A DNA stretch of 64,000 nt from Ectopseudomonas mendocina. GTDB lineage: Bacteria > Pseudomonadota > Gammaproteobacteria > Pseudomonadales > Pseudomonadaceae. The notes below the pieces were generated by a model. The model saw only the letters and a program-made list of their open reading frames with translations. It had not been told where the DNA came from and ran no database searches. The DNA lies in NCBI RefSeq assembly GCF_016008875.1, contig NZ_JADTQG010000005.1, positions 124,001 to 188,000 on the forward strand. Direction: 5' to 3'. How positions within the stretch are numbered: the first letter of the stretch is position 1; the number at the start of each line of letters is the position of its first letter. The position numbers and the translations under genes were made by a program. Below are positions 9,171 through 17,233 of the stretch, piece after piece.

Positions 9171-11594
9171 TTACCACTGGTGGCTGTAGCTCACCGTCAG
9201 CGTAGTGCCAGGCGCCGGCAGGTGGCTGGTGTTGTTGTTGCTGCGCAGTAGCTGGCTGTAGAGCGGGTAGTAATCGCGGTTGAACAGGTTCTGGATGCCC
9301 AGGCTGACCTTGTCCGCTTCGCTCAGGCGGTAGTCGCTGATGAGGTCGACGGTGGTGTAGCCGTCCACGTCGCGGCGGCCGAAGCTGGCCTGACCATCCA
9401 GGCGATAGTCCTTGCTGGCGAAGTAGGTAGCCTGCAGGCGGTTGCTCCAGGCTTCGCTGGGGTTGTACTGCACGTAGGCGGTCAGCTTCAGCGGTGGCAC
9501 GCGGAAACCGGTCATGTCGCGCCACTCGCCGTTGTCCGGTTTCTCGCGGCCCTTCATCCAGGTGAAGGTGCCGCCCAGGCCCCAGGTTTCCTCCAGGTTC
9601 AGCCAGTCCAGGCTGCCCTCGACGCCGTGGATGCGCTCCTCGGTGCGAGTCAGGATCAGGCCATTGTTGAAGCTCTGCACGTCACCGAGTTTCGAGGTGG
9701 TGTAGAACAGCGCCAGCGCCCCCTGCGTCTGCTCGCCCAGCGCACCACGCCAGCCCAGTTCGTAGTTGTTGGTCTTTACCGGCTCCAGGTCGGAGGAGTC
9801 GATGTCGAAACCGCTGCGCGCATTACGCAGCTGCACGCCGATGTCCGGCAACTGGAAGCCCTGGCTGAAGGCGGCATAGATCTCCTGGCCGGCCACGGGC
9901 GAATAAACCACGCCGAGGTTGCCGAGCACATCGTCATAACGCACCTTGCCGCCGCTGACGGTCGCCGGGTTGGCATTGCGAATCTCCGACAACGGCACGA
10001 AGTCGTCGAACTCGGCGGTGGCGTACTCGTAGCGCAGGCCGCCATCGACCGACCACTGCTCGTTGATGCGATGGCGCAGCTGGACGAAAGCGCCGGTGCT
10101 GATGGTGGTCAGCTCGGGCATGTAGGTGCGCTTGCCGATCTTCTCGAAATCCCGACCGCCGCTGGCGTCGTAGCGCGCAGCGTCGAAGATGTCGAGCGGC
10201 ATGTCGCTGCGCTCGTGGTTGAAGTCGCCACCCCAGACCAGTTCGGTGTTCTCCCCCAGCGGCGTGCTCAGGGTGAAGCGGCTGCCGAGAACTTCGCTGT
10301 TCTGCATCACCTGATCGACGAAGCGCCCACGGGTGGCGACGCCACGTGCGTCGAAGGGGGTGAAGCGGGTGAAGTAGTCGCGGTAGTAGAGCTGCGCGGA
10401 CAGGCGACTGCCGAGCAGATCCGCATGCTCGTATTGGAGGTTGGCCAGGGTGTTTCTGATGCGGTTCTGGGTGTCCAGCTTCAGGCCCTTGAGCGGCTGC
10501 GCCGGCACGCTGCCGGCGGGCAGCGCGGCAACCGCAGGGTCGGCGGTGTAGTCGCTGTCCTGCTTGGCATCGGAATGACTGAGGGCGAGCTGGATGCGCT
10601 GATCCTCGTCGATACGCAGGCCGAGTTTGCCGCCGATGTTGAAGCTGTTGGAGTCGAACAGGTCGCCCTGACTCGGCTCGGGAGCGATGCGCTTGCCATC
10701 CGCGTCGAACGAGCCACCGACATGGCGCACACCGAGGTCGAAGGCGTAGTCGACCTGCCCCTGCGCGCCGGACAGGTGATGCTGAAGTTCACCGCCCAGG
10801 CTGTCGCCGTCCAGCTGGGTCAGCGAGGACGTACCACGGAGGGTGGTCTCGGCCCGGCGCTCGCCACCGGCCGCTCGGGTGGTGATATTGACGATGCCGC
10901 CGGTGGCGCCGGCACCGTAGATCGCACTGCTGCCATGCACCACTTCGACCCGCTCGATCAGTGCCGGGTCGATGCTGGCCAGGTTGCGCGAGGAGTCGCG
11001 GTTGGTATTGAGCGGCACACCATCGACCAGGATCAGCATGGTGCGCCCGCGCAGGGTCTGGCCATAGTCGGTGATGGTGCGGCTGGAATCGGACATGCCC
11101 GGCGTGACCTTGGCCAGCAAGGTGGCCAGGCTGTCGGAACCCTGGCGCAGCTGCTCGAGCTTCTCGCGTTCGATCACATCGACCTGGCGCACCTGCGGTA
11201 CCAGGTTGCTGGAGGTGCGCGTGGCGGTCACGTCCATCGCCCCCAGTTGCAGCGGCGCGGCATTCGGCGCCTGCGACAGCGCGGCCTCGCGAGAAACGAT
11301 GATGAAGGTGTCCTCGCCCTGCTGGCGAACCTCCAGGCCACTGCCTTCGAGCAGGCGCTGCAGGGCCTCGCCGGTGCTGTAGCGACCACGCAGCTCACCG
11401 GCCTGCTTGCCGCTGGCGATGTCGCTGGAGAAAAGTATCTGCGCGGCGGACTGGCCGGCCAGGGCATTGAGCGACTGTTCGAGCGGCGCGGCAGGCAGGT
11501 CGAAGTCGACTTCGCTGGCGGCCTGCACCATCGACGACAGGCCCAGCAGCAGGCTGCTGGCCAACAGGTTAAGGCGCAGTGTCGGGGTTCTCAC
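9171..11594 (-). CDS. TonB-dependent siderophore receptor with N-terminal signalling domain
   Basis: An outer-membrane ferric-siderophore receptor of 807 residues. A signal peptide ends near AQA (residue 25). The secretin/TonB short N-terminal (STN) signalling domain spans about 46-102, a plug with LVDGVPLNTNRDSS and GSSAIYGAGATGGIVNI covers about 125-240, and a 22-strand barrel ends in a terminal aromatic (W807). The STN domain and the adjacent fecI-fecR pair indicate cell-surface signalling: substrate binding should release the ECF sigma factor to transcribe this gene. The overall sequence suggests a hydroxamate-type receptor of the IutA/ChtA kind, which is a tentative reading. It lies 81 bases downstream of fecR. 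Confidence 0.93.
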   Translation of the reverse strand: MRTPTLRLNLLASSLLLGLSSMVQAASEVDFDLPAAPLEQSLNALAGQSAAQILFSSDIASGKQAGELRGRYSTGEALQRLLEGSGLEVRQQGEDTFIIVSREAALSQAPNAAPLQLGAMDVTATRTSSNLVPQVRQVDVIEREKLEQLRQGSDSLATLLAKVTPGMSDSSRTITDYGQTLRGRTMLILVDGVPLNTNRDSSRNLASIDPALIERVEVVHGSSAIYGAGATGGIVNITTRAAGGERRAETTLRGTSSLTQLDGDSLGGELQHHLSGAQGQVDYAFDLGVRHVGGSFDADGKRIAPEPSQGDLFDSNSFNIGGKLGLRIDEDQRIQLALSHSDAKQDSDYTADPAVAALPAGSVPAQPLKGLKLDTQNRIRNTLANLQYEHADLLGSRLSAQLYYRDYFTRFTPFDARGVATRGRFVDQVMQNSEVLGSRFTLSTPLGENTELVWGGDFNHERSDMPLDIFDAARYDASGGRDFEKIGKRTYMPELTTISTGAFVQLRHRINEQWSVDGGLRYEYATAEFDDFVPLSEIRNANPATVSGGKVRYDDVLGNLGVVYSPVAGQEIYAAFSQGFQLPDIGVQLRNARSGFDIDSSDLEPVKTNNYELGWRGALGEQTQGALALFYTTSKLGDVQSFNNGLILTRTEERIHGVEGSLDWLNLEETWGLGGTFTWMKGREKPDNGEWRDMTGFRVPPLKLTAYVQYNPSEAWSNRLQATYFASKDYRLDGQASFGRRDVDGYTTVDLISDYRLSEADKVSLGIQNLFNRDYYPLYSQLLRSNNNTSHLPAPGTTLTVSYSHQW

Positions 11595-11675
11595 GTGGGG
11601 TCTCCAGGAATGAAAAGAGGGCGTTCCTGGAGATAGCCGCCGCTACGCGGGCAAAACCCTACCTCGCTGCGAAAA

Positions 11676-12515
11676 TTATTTTTCGGCCTGACGCCGGCTC
11701 AGCGTCGGAACGCCATCGGGGCCCGTCGTCAGATCCAGCGGCAGGATCTTCGGCAACAGCGCCGGCAGTCCCTGCAGGCGCGAGCGTTCGAAGCGGCCGG
11801 ATACCGGTAGCTCAGCCAGGCTGGGGTCCGCCAGGTTGACGCGGATACCGGTATGGCGCTGCAGCGCATCGAGCACCTCACCCAGCGGCGTACGCTCGAA
11901 AACCAGACGACCATCGATCCAGGCGGCGCTCGCCTCGGCATCGACCCGCGTGACCGTGCCGAGCTCACCGGCGCGTACCCGCACCTGCTCACCCGCGCTC
12001 AGCAGCAGCGTATCGCCGCGACCGTGCACAGCCACCCTGCCCTCGCTCACCGTGACCTGCACCTCGTCGCCCAGTCGGCTGACGTTGTAGCGCGTGCCAA
12101 CCACGACAATCTGCGTAGCGCCGGCCTGGGTCAGGAATGGCCGGTAGCTCATCGGCGCAACCGCGAACAGCGCCTGGCCGGCCTGCAATTCCACACGGCG
12201 GCTACGCAGGTGCCAACTCACCCGAATGCGGCTGTCACCATCGAGCGTCACTTGGCTGCCATCAGCCAGGGCAATGGTCTGCACCTGCCCTGGGGCACTG
12301 GCATGATCCTCGTTGCGATAGGCGGGGTCGAGCCAGATCAGGCCACCGGTCAGGGCCAGCGCGGCGGCGAACAGCCCCAACGCGGTGCCCGGCGAGCGCC
12401 GGCTGCGCTTGACCGGCGCCGGCAGGGGAAAGCGCGCCTTGAGTGCCTCGCGGTGGCGAGCGATGGCGTCGTCGGCCGGGATGCGCTCGTCCTCGTGCGG
12501 CGGCTGACGCTTCAC
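11676..12515 (-). CDS. FecR-type anti-sigma regulator (short N-terminus)
   Basis: A single-pass inner-membrane regulator of about 279 residues starting at GTG 12515, which overlaps the sigma factor stop (GTGA). The membrane helix is at about 43-62 (TALGLFAAALALTGGLIWL), followed by the periplasmic FecR domain (IALADGSQVTLDGDSRIRV onward) and the C-terminal STN-interacting part (FERTPLGEVLDALQRHTGIRV). Family members normally begin with a DUF4880 helix block that holds the cytoplasmic anti-sigma activity. I cannot see that block here; the 42 residues before the helix are charged and unlike it. It could work through a reduced domain, or the N-terminus may be worn down. Confidence 0.87.
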   Translation of the reverse strand: MKRQPPHEDERIPADDAIARHREALKARFPLPAPVKRSRRSPGTALGLFAAALALTGGLIWLDPAYRNEDHASAPGQVQTIALADGSQVTLDGDSRIRVSWHLRSRRVELQAGQALFAVAPMSYRPFLTQAGATQIVVVGTRYNVSRLGDEVQVTVSEGRVAVHGRGDTLLLSAGEQVRVRAGELGTVTRVDAEASAAWIDGRLVFERTPLGEVLDALQRHTGIRVNLADPSLAELPVSGRFERSRLQGLPALLPKILPLDLTTGPDGVPTLSRRQAEK

Positions 12516-13030
12516 GGCGCTACCCGCTCCAACCAGGCCAGGCACTTGCTCATGCCCACGCGCAGGTGCTTTTCCACCGCCTTCAGGGAGATGCCCAGTT
12601 GCTCGGCCACCTCCTGCTGGGGCAGCTCGTGGAGCTTGTGCATGATGAACACCTGCTGACAGCGCGGCGGCAATTCGGCAATCGCCGCACACAGACGATC
12701 CAGCTCATCGGCCGTTTCCAGACAGCGCTCCGGCCCCGGAGCGGCGCTGGCCACCTCCGGCAACTGCGCCTGCTCGTCTACCCAGGCCTGCCGCCGCCGC
12801 TCGCTGCGGTAATGGCTGACGGCGCGGTCATGGGCGATTTTGCGCAGCAGCGCCAGTGGCACACGCACATCTTTCTTCTCCGGCGCTTCCAGCAACTGGA
12901 CGCAAACGTCGTGGACCACCTCGCGTGCCGCGTGGCGGTCGCCGAAGCGGCGACGCACCGAGTCGACCAGTTCGTCGTAATGACGCACCAGCGCGGCGAG
13001 CAGAGAGGTATTGGCGGAGGAATGGGACAA
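12512..13030 (-). CDS. FecI-type ECF RNA polymerase sigma factor
   Basis: A 172-residue group IV sigma factor. Region 2 is at about 12-80 (HYDELVDSVRRRFGDRHAAREVVHDV, then LLRKIAHDRAVSHYRSERRR) and region 4 at about 115-165 (LPPRCQQVFIMHKLHELPQQEVAEQL, then KAVEKHLRVGMSKCL). It belongs with the FecR regulator and TonB receptor downstream as an iron-starvation signalling set. A Fur-box match 41 bases upstream of the ATG predicts expression only when iron is low. Confidence 0.93.
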   Translation of the reverse strand: MSHSSANTSLLAALVRHYDELVDSVRRRFGDRHAAREVVHDVCVQLLEAPEKKDVRVPLALLRKIAHDRAVSHYRSERRRQAWVDEQAQLPEVASAAPGPERCLETADELDRLCAAIAELPPRCQQVFIMHKLHELPQQEVAEQLGISLKAVEKHLRVGMSKCLAWLERVAP

Positions 13031-13070
13031 GGGAGCGCTTCGCTGCCAACTGAAAGAGCGCGAATATAAG

Positions 13071-13085
13071 TGAGAATTCTTTTCA
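13071..13085 (-). promoter_or_regulatory. Fur box upstream of the fecI-type gene
   Basis: TGAGAATTCTTTTCA matches 11 of 14 defined positions of the 7-1-7 Fur consensus (TGATAAT-N-ATTATCA). It lies just upstream of an ECF sigma gene of the iron-starvation class, where Fur control is the rule. Confidence 0.65.
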
Positions 13086-13145
13086 GTTAAAGCACTGCAA
13101 CAAGGATCGCTATCGGCTTGAGGCCAATGACCTCGACCGACTATG

Positions 13146-13286
13146 GGGTGCCTCTACAAAACGTAAGCGAGGCAGTCAGCGCAAGGCAAAAACAAGCGAA
13201 AAAGCGGAGTTTACGAGTTGTAAATGAGCATTTTGAGCTTGTTTTTAACGCAGCGATGACAACGCAGGTAGTTTTTAGAGGCACCC
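13146..13286. mobile_element. 141-bp MITE-like palindromic element
   Basis: The ends are a perfect 11-bp inverted repeat: GGGTGCCTCTA at 13146-13156 and TAGAGGCACCC at 13276-13286, with similarity continuing inwards (acaaaac versus gtttttag). TATG directly flanks both ends (13142-13145 and 13287-13290), which would fit a short target duplication. The inside is AT-richer than its surroundings and has no real gene. Elements with these ends occur in many copies in Pseudomonas genomes as far as I recall. It sits just upstream of the acetyltransferase ribosome site and could affect its expression. Confidence 0.7.
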
Positions 13287-13318
13287 TATGGTGACCTGCC
13301 TGCACAAGGAACCCTGTC

Positions 13319-13762
13319 ATGGAAGCCACGCTTCGTCCGGCTACCGTAGCCGATATCGACACGCTATTCGACATCCGCACCAGCGTCGTCCAGAACCACC
13401 TGTCCCGCGAGCAGATGGCCGAACTCGGTATTACATCGGCCGCCTTGGCCGAGGCCATCGAACATACGCCCTGCGCCTGGATAGCTGAACTGGACGGCAT
13501 AGCGGCGGGCTTTGCCATGGTCGATCTCGAAGCCGGCGAACTGTTCGCCCTTTTCGTTCGCCCGCAAGCCGAAGGTCAGGGACTTGGGCATCTGCTCCTG
13601 AATGCGGCGGAGACGGCGCTATTCCAGGGTCACGAGTCGATCTGGCTGATCACCGATGGTCACGAAAGCATCCGCGCCAATGCTTTCTACCGCCGCCATG
13701 GCTGGGAGCTGGCGGGCGCCGTTGACGAACGCGACGTGCGTTACGAGAAACGCCGCAGCTGA
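13319..13762 (+). CDS. GNAT family N-acetyltransferase
   Basis: A 147-residue single-domain acetyltransferase. The acetyl-CoA loop is LFVRPQAEGQGLGHLLL (about residues 78-94), and the terminal NAFYRRHGWEL is the usual last strand-helix of the fold. The substrate is unknown. The ATG is preceded by AAGGA at a good distance. A MITE-like element ends 32 bases upstream, so the native promoter may have been displaced. Confidence 0.87.
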   Translation: MEATLRPATVADIDTLFDIRTSVVQNHLSREQMAELGITSAALAEAIEHTPCAWIAELDGIAAGFAMVDLEAGELFALFVRPQAEGQGLGHLLLNAAETALFQGHESIWLITDGHESIRANAFYRRHGWELAGAVDERDVRYEKRRS

Positions 13763-13791
13763 ACATGCAGGCGTTATCTCGCTCAGGAAGA

Positions 13792-13830
13792 AGGGCCGCA
13801 CCACCAGGTGTTACGGCCCTCCTCTTTAAT
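13792..13830 (+). terminator. Intrinsic terminator after the acetyltransferase
   Basis: AGGGCCG (13792-13798) pairs with CGGCCCT (13814-13820) around a 15-base loop and is followed by a T-rich stretch (tcctctttaattt). Confidence 0.65.
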
Positions 13831-13863
13831 TTGACTACCAGGTGGTAATGGCCAGCCCGGCAC

Positions 13864-14406
13864 CTAAGGTCGCTCCGTCTCACGCAGTTGCAGACTCAGG
13901 CCGTCGCAGCTGGCCGACCACTGCTGCAGCCAATCGGGTAACACCGGTGACTGCTCGTCCAGACCAAGCTCACGGGCGAATTCGGCAGGCGCCACATTCC
14001 CCTTCGGCCCACGGAACAACCCGCGCATGACCACCACGGCGATGACCCGCTGATCCTTGACGAAGCGGTGCTCGACGAAGCTCCACTTGTCGTCCCAGCC
14101 CAACATGCGTGTGTGGATCTCGAAACGCTCGAACAGCTTCAGTTCACGGCGGAACTTGCCGCACACATCACCGACGATGGGCAACGCACGGTGGCGCAAA
14201 GCCACGCGAAAGGCGCCGCTGCGCAGCACGTAATCCATGCGTCCGACATCGGCCAGGGTGAAGTAGCGACCATTGGTGACGTGCCGGTTGAAATCCAGAT
14301 CCAGCGGCCATACCCGCAGGCGCACCACGGTGGTTGCCAGTCCCGGCACCGGCCGGCGCCAGGGACGGCGCAGCAACATCAGCAAAAGGCGAAACCAGAG
14401 GTTCAT
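13864..14406 (-). CDS. Thioesterase family protein (4HBT_2 / THEM6-like)
   Basis: A 180-residue hotdog-fold protein. DLDFNRHVTNGRYF (about residues 36-49) carries the D/N and H of the 4-hydroxybenzoyl-CoA thioesterase active-site helix, and the second half (RFEIHTRMLGWDDKWSFVEHRF) forms the strand pair typical of the fold. It should hydrolyse an acyl-CoA or acyl-ACP of unknown chain. The frame is open to 14511, but the ATG at 14406 gives the usual start MNLWFRLLLMLL, which may anchor it to the membrane. It is divergent from the GlxA-type regulator with 107 bases between them. Confidence 0.85.
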   Translation of the reverse strand: MNLWFRLLLMLLRRPWRRPVPGLATTVVRLRVWPLDLDFNRHVTNGRYFTLADVGRMDYVLRSGAFRVALRHRALPIVGDVCGKFRRELKLFERFEIHTRMLGWDDKWSFVEHRFVKDQRVIAVVVMRGLFRGPKGNVAPAEFARELGLDEQSPVLPDWLQQWSASCDGLSLQLRETERP

Positions 14407-14513
14407 GCGACAAACACCCGTTTGAATGAAGGGGGCGCACTCTAGGTGGCGCGCCTGGAGTAAGGTAGATGCAGAAATGACCAATACCATGCTGATTACG
14501 CAATGGAGCATTC

Positions 14514-15497
14514 ATGCACGTCACCTTGCTGCTGGCTGACTACAGCTCGCTGGCCAGCGCTGCACTGGCTCTGGAAGTACTCGACGCCGCCAATCGTTTC
14601 GCCCTGCCGGCCACAGCGCCCTTCACCCTCAGCGTGGCCTCGCTGGACGGGCAGCCGGCGGCCAGCGCCCTGGGCCGCAGCATGCCGGTGGACGTGGCGC
14701 TGGAGGCGGTGGAGAAAACCGACCTGGTGCTGATCCCCGGCTTTCTCTTCAGCCTGCGCGAGGCGCTGCCGACGTTCGAACGCCATGCCGGCTGGCTGCG
14801 CCGTCAGCATGAGCAGGGAGCGGTGATCGCCTCGATGTGCACGGCCACCTTCATGCTGGCCGAGGCGGGCCTGCTCGACGGTGTCGAAGCCACTACCCAC
14901 TGGGCCTTCGCCGACCTGCTGCGGCGCCGCTACCCGCAAGCCCGCGTGGACGAGCGACGCATCCTCTGCGAGGACAACCGGGTGATCACCAGCGCCGGGG
15001 CGAGCGCGGCGATGGATTTGCTGCTGCACCTGATTCGCCGCTTCGCCTCGCGCGAACTGGCGCAGCAATGCAGCCGCTACCTGCTGATCGACAATGTGCG
15101 CAGCGAGCAGTCCGTCTACATCAGCTGGTCGCTGCCGCGCAGCCATGGCGACGAAGCGATCCTGCGCGTGCAGGACTGGATGGCGGCCCACTTCGCCGAG
15201 CCGTGCAACATCGACGAGTTGGCCACGCGCTTCGGCTTCGGCGTACGCAACTTCAAGCGTCGCTTCAAGGATGCCACCGGCCTTCCGCCGCTGGCCTATC
15301 TGCAGGGCCTGCGCCTGGAGAAGGCCAAGGAGTTGCTGGAAACCACACGCCTGAGCATCGAGACGATCACCAGCCGGGTGGGCTACGAGGACAGCAACTC
15401 GTTCCGCCGCCTGTTCTGCCAGCGTGTCGGCGTTTCTCCAACTGCCTTTCGCAAGCGTTTCCTGCGCATGCCGGCAGGCCTTCAGGCGGATGATTGA
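14514..15497 (+). CDS. GlxA family transcriptional regulator (DJ-1/PfpI plus AraC HTH)
   Basis: A 327-residue regulator with an N-terminal class I glutamine amidotransferase-like domain (about 1-170; nucleophile-elbow region GAVIASMCTATFMLAEAGLL) and a C-terminal AraC/XylS helix-turn-helix pair (about 220-320; FGFGVRNFKRRFKDATG and VGYEDSNSFRRLFCQRVG). GlxA-type proteins often control a neighbouring catabolic gene. Here the isochorismatase-family hydrolase starts 215 bases downstream in the same direction and the thioesterase lies divergent; either is a candidate target. GGAG precedes the ATG. Confidence 0.9.
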   Translation: MHVTLLLADYSSLASAALALEVLDAANRFALPATAPFTLSVASLDGQPAASALGRSMPVDVALEAVEKTDLVLIPGFLFSLREALPTFERHAGWLRRQHEQGAVIASMCTATFMLAEAGLLDGVEATTHWAFADLLRRRYPQARVDERRILCEDNRVITSAGASAAMDLLLHLIRRFASRELAQQCSRYLLIDNVRSEQSVYISWSLPRSHGDEAILRVQDWMAAHFAEPCNIDELATRFGFGVRNFKRRFKDATGLPPLAYLQGLRLEKAKELLETTRLSIETITSRVGYEDSNSFRRLFCQRVGVSPTAFRKRFLRMPAGLQADD

Positions 15498-15712
15498 CAC
15501 TCTGCGTGTTGCCCCTCGCCCATCGTCTGGGTGAGGTCGCAGAAGCGATCAAACGCTTTATCGTTCCCCAAATAGAACGCTAGAGGCAATTTTCGCAGTC
15601 TAGTCGGAAAATGGTCTCGAATTTAATCTTTCTTCCATGCAGTGACGCACTGCTGAACGAAACCCACTCACCGGCGCAGCCGGCACATTGAAAACAAATC
15701 GAGGACTTCACC

Positions 15713-16342
15713 ATGACCAACACCACCTACAACCGCCTGGACAAAGACAACGCCGTCGTTCTGCTGGTCGATCACCAGGCCGGTCTGCTCTCGCTGGTTC
15801 GCGACATCGAGCCGGACAAGTTCAAGAACAACGTGCTGGCGCTGGCGGATCTGGCCAAGTTCTTCAACCTGCCGACCATCCTTACCACCAGCTTCGAAAC
15901 CGGCCCCAACGGCCCGCTGGTTCCCGAGCTGAAGGAAATGTTCCCGGATGCTCCGTACATTGCTCGCCCTGGCCAGATCAACGCCTGGGACAACGAAGAT
16001 TTCGTCAAGGCGATCAAGGCCACCGGCAAGAAGCAGCTGATCATCGCCGGTGTGGTGACCGAAGTCTGTGTGGCGTTTCCGGCGCTGTCGGCTATCGAGG
16101 AAGGCTTCGACGTGTTCGTGGTCACTGATGCCTCGGGCACCTTCAACCAGATCACCCGTGACTCGGCGTGGCAGCGTATGACCCAGGCCGGCGCGCAACT
16201 GATGAACTGGTTCGCCGTGGCCTGCGAGCTGCACCGCGACTGGCGCAACGACGTGGAAGGCCTGGCCAAGATCTGCACCGACCACATCCCGGACTACCGC
16301 AACCTGATGACCAGCTACAACGCGCTGACCGCTGGCAAGTGA
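15713..16342 (+). CDS. ycaC: YcaC-type isochorismatase family hydrolase
   Basis: A 209-residue cysteine hydrolase of the isochorismatase superfamily. D20 in VLLVDHQAG and C119 in GVVTEVCVAFPAL are the expected catalytic residues, and the long C-terminal part (WQRMTQAGAQLMNWFAVACEL) is typical of the YcaC group. The physiological substrate of YcaC is not firmly known. It has its own 200-base upstream region and a strong terminator, so it is likely a single-gene unit, perhaps controlled by the adjacent GlxA-type regulator. Confidence 0.88.
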   Translation: MTNTTYNRLDKDNAVVLLVDHQAGLLSLVRDIEPDKFKNNVLALADLAKFFNLPTILTTSFETGPNGPLVPELKEMFPDAPYIARPGQINAWDNEDFVKAIKATGKKQLIIAGVVTEVCVAFPALSAIEEGFDVFVVTDASGTFNQITRDSAWQRMTQAGAQLMNWFAVACELHRDWRNDVEGLAKICTDHIPDYRNLMTSYNALTAGK

Positions 16343-16360
16343 TCCTCGCCTGAAACGCAA

Positions 16361-16389
16361 CCGGAGCCTGAAAAGGCTCCGGTTTCTTT
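16361..16389 (+). terminator. Strong intrinsic terminator after the YcaC-type gene
   Basis: CCGGAGCCT-GAAA-AGGCTCCGG (16361-16382), a perfect 9-bp stem with a stable tetraloop, followed by TTTCTTTG. Confidence 0.9.
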
Positions 16390-16454
16390 GCGCAAGAGAA
16401 AAGCTCGACTCGCCCGTGCTGGTCGACATCCGCGGCGAGCCTTGCGGCTGCCTG

Positions 16455-17233
16455 TCAGCCGAGTCTTTGACCGGCCGGCAGCGCCCGATCCACCAGCACC
16501 TGCAGCCGTCCGCGCGAGCAACGTTCGACGCGCGCTTCGACGCCGTAGACCTCGGCCAGCAGATGCGGGGTCAGCACCTCGTCAGGCGTGCCGCTGGCAT
16601 GGATACGGCCGGCGCGCATCACCACCAGCTGGTCGGCGCAACTGGCCGCCAGGTTGATGTCATGCAGCACCGCCACCGCCAGCAATTGGTGCTCGCGCAC
16701 CAGGTCGCGCACGCAATCCATCACCCGCAACTGGTAATGCAGATCGAGCGCGCTGGTCGGCTCGTCGAGCAACAGCACCTGCGGGCGCCGCGCGATCAGT
16801 TGCGCCAGCGAGACCAACTGCCGCTGCCCGCCGGACAGGCCATCGAGCGAGTGTTCGGCCAGATCCTCGATGCCGATGCGCGCCAGGGCGTCGAACGCAC
16901 GCGCCAGCACCTCGTCCTCCTCGCTCACCCGCAGCGCCGCCAGCACGCTTTCCAGCACGCCAAGGGCGATGCCCGGCGGCAACTGTTGCGGCATGTAGGC
17001 CAGGGTGCGGGCGCGCTCGCCGCTGCCGATGCGCGTCAGATCCTGGCCGCCGAGAGTCAGGCTGCCTTGCATGCGCTCCAGCCCGGCCAGCGCCCGCAGC
17101 AAGGTGGACTTGCCAGCCCCGTTGGGCCAACCAGCGCCACCAGGCCGCCCGGCTGCAGCTCGGGCAGCGACAGCCCGTGGAGAATCTGTCGGCGCCCATA
17201 GGCCACCGCGATGTTTTCCGCCTTGAGGGTCAC
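16455..17233 (-). pseudogene. FecE/BtuD-type ABC transporter ATPase, frameshifted in the Walker A loop
   Basis: The ATP-hydrolysing subunit of an iron-complex importer. Read from GTG 17233 (overlapping the permease stop as GTGA), the frame gives VTLKAENIAVAYGRRQIL and then ALVGPTGLASPP. In the next frame the protein continues as NGAGKSTLLRALAGL, with signature LSGGQRQLV and Walker B VLLLDEPTSAL through to the stop at 16455. One G is missing from a GGG run at 17124-17126 on the plus strand; restoring it gives a normal 259-residue protein with GPNGAGKST. Either this is a true frameshift that disables the importer or a one-base error in the sequence. The rest of the frame shows no decay, which favours a recent event or an error. 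Confidence 0.85.

Noticed and set aside
9627..11636. 669-codon open frame opposite the TonB receptor gene
   Set aside because: It mirrors the receptor's codon structure in a high-GC genome, has no family-like sequence and no ribosome site; the receptor on the other strand is certain.
13141..13518. 125-codon minus-strand frame running through the MITE-like element
   Set aside because: Its end lies in the element and its beginning is antisense to the acetyltransferase; no support as a gene.
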